Source of the DNA: Hyphomicrobiales bacterium
GTDB taxonomy: Bacteria; Pseudomonadota; Alphaproteobacteria; Rhizobiales; Rhizobiaceae
Assembly (NCBI GenBank): GCA_003577315.1
Contig: QEVK01000010.1
Span: forward strand, 29,253 to 93,252
Direction of reading: 5' to 3'
DNA: 64,000 nucleotides
In this document: in pieces, positions 60,551 to 64,000 of the stretch
How the letters are laid out: every line of letters begins with the position of its first letter
Numbering within the stretch: the stretch's first letter is position 1
Program-made: the position numbers and the translations under genes
The notes under the pieces: model-generated
Database searches by the model: none
The model's input: only the letters and a program-made list of their open reading frames with translations
Told to the model about the DNA's origin: nothing

Positions 60551-61953
60551 GCCGCTGCCGTATCGTTGACCGCATCCCCGGCATCGGGCACACGTTCGGC
60601 GGCGATCTCGTCGAAGCTGCGGCCATCGCCATCAAGCGTCGCCACCTTGCCGGTAAATTCCTGCCAGCGCCGGATGACGACATCGCAGAAGGCTTCCGAC
60701 AGTTCGAGCCCGTAAACTTTGCGACCGGTCTTTTCGCCGGCAATCAGCTGCGAGCCCGAGCCCGAGAACGGCTCGTAGCAGATATCGCCAGGACGGGTGT
60801 GCAACTGCATCGGCAGCGTGAACACGCGCACTGGCTTCGAGGTCGGATGTTCGCGCGTCTCAATCTCCGACGACGGAATATTCCACACCGTCGTCGGCCA
60901 GCTTTCAAAGCCTTCGCGGTTGATGCGGGGTTTCTTGCCGCGAACCCAGCCGAACAGGCATGGCTCATGCGCCCACAGCATCACCGAGCGGGTCAGCACC
61001 GGGCGGGACTTGGCCCAGATGATCTGCTGATGATGCAGAACGTTGAACTGGTCCCAGACGGTTTCCACCATGCGCTGGCGGCGCGAGGCATGCCAGCAAT
61101 ACCAGGCGACATCCTCGGCAATGGCATGGTCGATCGCTGTCTTGCAGAAGGCCTCGTAAAATTGCGGGCCCTGGCTGGAATCATCCCAGTGCGGCTGCTC
61201 GACATAGTCCTCGGACCAGTCCTTGTTGGCGATCTTCTTCGACCGGATCGAAGCACTCTTCTTCGTTGGATGATTGGTGCCGTCATAATCCACGAGATAG
61301 GGCGGATCGGTGGCAAACAGCGCAGCCCGCTCGCCAGCCATCAACCGGGTGACGTCGGCGCCATCGGTGGAGTCCCCGCAGAGCAGCCGGTGGTCGTTCA
61401 TCAGCCAGATATCGCCGCGCCGCGTGACCGGCGTTGCGGGCGTCTCGGGAATAGCGTCGTCCTCGGTCAGCCCATCCTGTTCATCGCGATTGCCGTAAAG
61501 AAGGCTCTGCAGCTCATCGTCGCCGAAGCCGGTCAGGCCGAGATCAAAGCCGGCCTCCTGCAGGTCGGACAGTTCGAGCCCGAGCAATTCCTCGTCCCAG
61601 CCGGCATTCATGGCGATGCGGTTGTCCGCCAGCACCAGCGCCCGGCGTTGGGTCTCCGAAAGACCCGACAGCACGATGGTCGGCACCTGATCCATGCCGA
61701 GCTTGCGCGCGGCCAACACCCTTCCATGGCCGGCGATCAATGTGCCGTCCTCGGCGATCAGCACCGGATTGGTAAAACCGAACGCACGGATCGAGCCGGC
61801 GATCTCGGCGACCTGAGCGTCCGAATGGGTGCGGGCATTGCGGGCATAGGGCACCAGCGCATCGAGGGGCCGGTATTCGACTGCAAGCCGGCGACCGGCA
61901 ACACCGAGGTCAGCAGAGCCAAGATCAGCTTCTGGCACGGAATATTCCTTCAT
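60547..61953 (-). CDS. DNA methyltransferase with N-terminal ParB/sulfiredoxin-like domain
   Basis: A 468-residue fusion. Residues 25-125 are a ParB-like domain (PYARNARTHSDAQVAEIAGSIRAFGFTNPVLI, GHGRVLAARKLG). From about 185 an amino-methyltransferase follows with catalytic DPPY in ALFATDPPYLVDYDG and the AdoMet motif FSGSGSQLIAGEKTGRKVYGLEL near the end. The DPPY-before-AdoMet order marks the beta class, expected to methylate adenine-N6 or cytosine-N4. Such genes protect phage DNA from host restriction. The family is common next to terminases in prophages. The ribosome-binding site is weak. Confidence 0.92.
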   Translation of the reverse strand: MKEYSVPEADLGSADLGVAGRRLAVEYRPLDALVPYARNARTHSDAQVAEIAGSIRAFGFTNPVLIAEDGTLIAGHGRVLAARKLGMDQVPTIVLSGLSETQRRALVLADNRIAMNAGWDEELLGLELSDLQEAGFDLGLTGFGDDELQSLLYGNRDEQDGLTEDDAIPETPATPVTRRGDIWLMNDHRLLCGDSTDGADVTRLMAGERAALFATDPPYLVDYDGTNHPTKKSASIRSKKIANKDWSEDYVEQPHWDDSSQGPQFYEAFCKTAIDHAIAEDVAWYCWHASRRQRMVETVWDQFNVLHHQQIIWAKSRPVLTRSVMLWAHEPCLFGWVRGKKPRINREGFESWPTTVWNIPSSEIETREHPTSKPVRVFTLPMQLHTRPGDICYEPFSGSGSQLIAGEKTGRKVYGLELSEAFCDVVIRRWQEFTGKVATLDGDGRSFDEIAAERVPDAGDAVNDTAAA

Positions 61954-62078
61954 TTCGAATGGTCGTTTTTTCGTTGCACCCCCCCATCGCCATTTTGGCC
62001 ACGGATGCGCGTTTGGTGGCGCGCGGTCCTGGGAGCGAACTCTCCAGAGATTTGACCTCCCCGGGGGAGGGCTTGGGC

Positions 62079-62423
62079 TCACGAGCGGCGGCGCGCATTG
62101 CCGAAGCCGCCGTCGCTGCCGGCCGTCTTCCGGCCGTGGCACGACGCGCACAGCGCCTGCCAGCGGCTGCGGTCCCAGAACACCGTCTCATCACCGCCAT
62201 GCGGATCGATATGGTCGACGACGCTGGCCGGTTGGATCAGATCATGGCGCGCGCATTCCACGCACAGCGGATGATCGTGCAGGAACGCGGCACGTTCGGT
62301 GCGCCATCGCTTCGAGCGGTAGAGCGCGCGGGCTTCTGGATTGCGTCGCCGCGCATAATCCTGGTCACGCTCACGTTTCTCGCGCCGTCCAACAGGACGG
62401 TGGATCGGTGGACGAACGGCCAT
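62079..62423 (-). CDS. HNH endonuclease
   Basis: A 114-residue HNH nuclease. A basic N-terminus (RREKRERDQDYARRRNPEARALYRSKRWRTER) precedes the zinc/HNH core CVECARHDLIQPASVVDHIDPHGGDETVFWDRSRWQALCASCHGRKTA, with two C-x-x-C pairs, D-H and the final N/H position as W-Q-A-L-C-x-x-C-H. Phage HNH proteins near terS/terL assist cos cleavage during packaging. Start at 62423 chosen over a longer frame by similarity to the family start and GAGA upstream. Confidence 0.9.
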   Translation of the reverse strand: MAVRPPIHRPVGRREKRERDQDYARRRNPEARALYRSKRWRTERAAFLHDHPLCVECARHDLIQPASVVDHIDPHGGDETVFWDRSRWQALCASCHGRKTAGSDGGFGNARRRS

Positions 62424-62560
62424 GATGCTGATCTCGATGATGGAAATGATGGTGCCGGAAACGACAACGCCCGCGAGGATCATCTCCGGTGCAGGCGCGC
62501 TACTCTCGCAAGCATAGCCAGAATATACCCCATCAGAGCCGTTTCTGTCCTGCTGCGGTA

Positions 62561-62575
62561 TGTCCGGCGGACATT
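62561..62575. promoter_or_regulatory. 15-bp palindrome between HNH and the PACE gene
   Basis: Arms ATGTCCG and CGGACAT around one G, about 155 bases upstream of the efflux gene and upstream of the HNH gene on the other strand. A repressor site is possible but no partner is known. Confidence 0.3.
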
Positions 62576-62731
62576 CTTCGCGCTGCTACGATCGATGCAG
62601 TGTCAACCCAAATGAAGCCATCGATGTCATTTTAGGCAAAATCAAAAGCAATTATCTGCAAGATACATTTTGTGAGGACTTTGGGCTATCTGGTTACAAA
62701 ACCACAAAAATTCAGACCGAATCGAAGGCAG

Positions 62732-63154
62732 ATGACACTCTCTCCAGTTGCAAGACGGATCACCTACGTCGTCGTTTTTGAAATATTCGCGATAGCTTTT
62801 GCAACCATACTTCTCGCGACCCTCAGCGGAGGCGAGGCGCAGGGCTCGCTGCCGGTTGCTGTTGCAAGCTCCGTTGCTGCGGTTGTCTGGAACTTTATTT
62901 ACAACACGCTCTTCGAAAGGTGGGAGCAACTCCGCAGAATTCAGACACGTTCCCTTGGCTTGCGTGTAGTCCATGCCGCTGGTTTCGAATTCGGCCTGAT
63001 TGCCATACTGATCCCGCTATTCATGTTCTGGTACCAGGTGGGACCGTTCGATGCACTTGTGATGCAAGTGGCACTATTGATATTTTTCCTGGTCTTCACC
63101 TTCGTGTTCACTTGGATATTTGATTACGTAGTGCCGATTAAACGGGAGGGTTGA
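62732..63154 (+). CDS. PACE-family multidrug/biocide efflux transporter
   Basis: A 140-residue membrane protein with two tandem bacterial-transmembrane-pair domains. The first is RRITYVVVFEIFAIAFATILL...VVWNFIYNTLFERWE. The second is RVVHAAGFEFGLIAILIPL...FTWIFDYVVP. These paired R-x-x-[HY]-x-x-x-FE motifs define the PACE family (AceI-like), which exports chlorhexidine and other cationic biocides or short diamines. GAAGGC precedes the ATG. It lies alone on the plus strand inside a minus-strand phage block with lower GC, so it looks like a moron gene acquired separately. Confidence 0.85.
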   Translation: MTLSPVARRITYVVVFEIFAIAFATILLATLSGGEAQGSLPVAVASSVAAVVWNFIYNTLFERWEQLRRIQTRSLGLRVVHAAGFEFGLIAILIPLFMFWYQVGPFDALVMQVALLIFFLVFTFVFTWIFDYVVPIKREG

Positions 63155-63242
63155 ACTGCACCCCAAACCGCCACGAATGATTGATTTCTACCGTTCGCTT
63201 CCAGCGAGCTGACAGTCGAATTTCCATCCCATCGCCTGCATC

Positions 63243-63734
63243 TTAACGCAGCGCTGTAGTCGAAAAGTCCTTCATTCGTTCGATCACATAGCGTCGTGAC
63301 CGCTTTCTCGGCACCGGCTGTCGGTTGAGATTCATGGCGATGATGCACAACCCGAAGAGCCAGCGCTCATTGGCTGCGGAGCGCTGCAAGCCGACCTTCC
63401 AACAGATTGCTTTCCATGGTGTGTTGTGGGCACGCAACCAGACAATCCTGCCATCGATTGGATCCAAGCCGATTGTCCATGTCAGCGTCTCTTCCATGCG
63501 TGAAATCGCAGCAGGCGATGGTGGTGGCAATGATGTTTGTCGAGGCTCTTGGCCCACGAGATCGGAAAACTCGTAGCTATGCCGAGGCCAGGTGTTGAAA
63601 TATCCCTGTCGACGCGGCTCGGGCAATTGCTGCAGAACGGCAGCAGCTTCAACGAGCCGCTCCTCGACCAGCTTCGGTGTCCAGATCAGATCGCCGCCAT
63701 TGCGGTTGCGGGGTCGGTCAGAACGGCAGTTCAT
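63243..63734 (-). CDS. Phage-associated hypothetical protein (DUF6362-like)
   Basis: A 163-residue protein of the kind found upstream of terminases in alphaproteobacterial prophages. The conserved parts are WTPKLVEERLVEAAAVLQQLPEPRRQGYFNTWPRHSYEF and RIVWLRAHNTPWKAICWKVGLQRSAANERW, the latter resembling a helix-turn-helix (KAICWKVGLQRSAANERW). It may bind DNA, possibly as a late-gene regulator. The ATG at 63734 has GGAG seven bases upstream. Confidence 0.72.
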   Translation of the reverse strand: MNCRSDRPRNRNGGDLIWTPKLVEERLVEAAAVLQQLPEPRRQGYFNTWPRHSYEFSDLVGQEPRQTSLPPPSPAAISRMEETLTWTIGLDPIDGRIVWLRAHNTPWKAICWKVGLQRSAANERWLFGLCIIAMNLNRQPVPRKRSRRYVIERMKDFSTTALR

Positions 63735-63876
63735 CGCCATGCTCCCACCAGTAATTGTCGGCAGTGATGGTGCGTGTGGGCACAACCTTGGCGCCGGGCC
63801 ATTGCTCCTTGATCGCCATCACCGTCGGCATGGCCTCGATCAGGCGGGCAATCTCGGACAGCATGTAGATTTTCAT
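63718..63876 (-). CDS. Small phage hypothetical protein
   Basis: A 52-residue protein: MKIYMLSEIARLIEAMPTVM followed by a basic strand and the tail DNYWWEHGDELPF. AGGA lies upstream. It overlaps the next gene by 17 bases. Function unknown; its promoter side is cut by the IS21-like end 30 bases upstream. Confidence 0.6.
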   Translation of the reverse strand: MKIYMLSEIARLIEAMPTVMAIKEQWPGAKVVPTRTITADNYWWEHGDELPF

Positions 63877-63906
63877 GGCGCGGTCCTGCGGAACAACGGC
63901 GGCAGC

Positions 63907-64000
63907 TGTCAACGGCGGAGTAAAAGTCGGCCATTGGGCGGCGCAAAAGTAGTCCACTTGGCGGCGCATTTGGGGAACGCCGGGAGGGCGTAGCCCGACC
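63907..64000. mobile_element. End of an IS21-like insertion sequence, continuing past the window
   Basis: From TGTCAACGGCGG (63907) two direct 23-bp units follow (AAAAGTCGGCCATTGGGCGG at 63922 and AAAAGTAGTCCACTTGGCGG at 63945). Multiple terminal repeats of this kind are characteristic of IS21-family ends, where the transposase IstA binds. No transposase coding sequence is inside the window. Confidence 0.55.

Larger units (their letters stand above)
57735..63880. mobile_element. Prophage remnant (packaging and DNA-modification genes)
   Basis: Minus-strand block in typical HK97-like order: small unknown genes, HNH, methyltransferase, TerS, TerL and portal. It is cut in the portal gene on the left and meets an IS21-like end on the right, so head, tail, lysis and integration genes are missing in the window. 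One gene (PACE efflux) is on the opposite strand. Confidence 0.8.

Noticed and set aside
1..64000. CRISPR arrays, rRNA or tRNA genes
   Set aside because: No regularly spaced short repeats, rRNA stretches or tRNA-like cloverleaf with a CCA end were recognised. A covariance search was not possible here.

Overview
The window is high-GC DNA with dense, overlapping genes typical of an alphaproteobacterium, most likely in the order Hyphomicrobiales (Rhizobiales; Mesorhizobium/Aminobacter-like). This rests on gene style and on a palindromic repeat of the kind dispersed in rhizobial genomes; no rRNA or tRNA gene is present to fix the taxon.

Layout. (1) 1-7.8 kb: a fatty-acid/acyl-CoA oxidation locus (thiolase, FadJ-like enzyme, enoyl-CoA hydratase, acyl-CoA dehydrogenase) with its GntR/FadR-type regulator, the biotin importer BioY and a FabL-like reductase. 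Four copies of one FadR-type operator tie these genes together. (2) 7.85-8.93 kb: remnants of four insertion sequences. (3) 8.9-16.6 kb: housekeeping genes (RNase D-like nuclease, M20 dipeptidase, polA, soluble chemotaxis transducer, rpe), plus a candidate anti-Shine-Dalgarno small RNA between the dipeptidase and polA. (4) 16.8-23.9 kb: three consecutive exported proteins: a Tat-type caspase, a WD40-caspase fusion and a Memo-CapA fusion. This is the best candidate for an undescribed system in the core part. (5) About 24.1-36.5 kb: an integrative element (tyrosine integrase, AlpA, PrimPol, VapE helicase, many small unknown genes) with a predicted pseudoknot over the PrimPol ribosome-binding site and a cluster of perfect palindromes. 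It abuts a 5'-truncated flavin oxidoreductase. (6) 37.0-45.1 kb: a minus-strand operon with a GntR regulator, thioesterase, AroE-like dehydrogenase, SDR, fused E1 alpha-beta, E2 and acyl-CoA ligase. (7) 45.2-56.9 kb: a 12-gene minus-strand operon with acyl-CoA ligase, all three separate parts of a biotin-dependent acyl-CoA carboxylase, a complete branched-chain-type ABC importer, a lactonase-like hydrolase, an SDR and a carboxymuconolactone-decarboxylase-like protein. It is headed by two strong palindromic operators. (8) 57.4-64 kb: a prophage remnant (truncated portal, TerL, TerS, methyltransferase, HNH) cut by a transposase fragment, carrying a PACE-type efflux gene on the opposite strand and running into an IS21-like end.

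How it fits together (inference): regions 1, 6 and 7 look like parts of one catabolic capability. An organic acid is imported by the LIV-type transporter, activated to a CoA ester, carboxylated and/or lactone-opened, and degraded through beta-oxidation. BioY would supply biotin for the carboxylase. The actual substrate cannot be read from the sequence.
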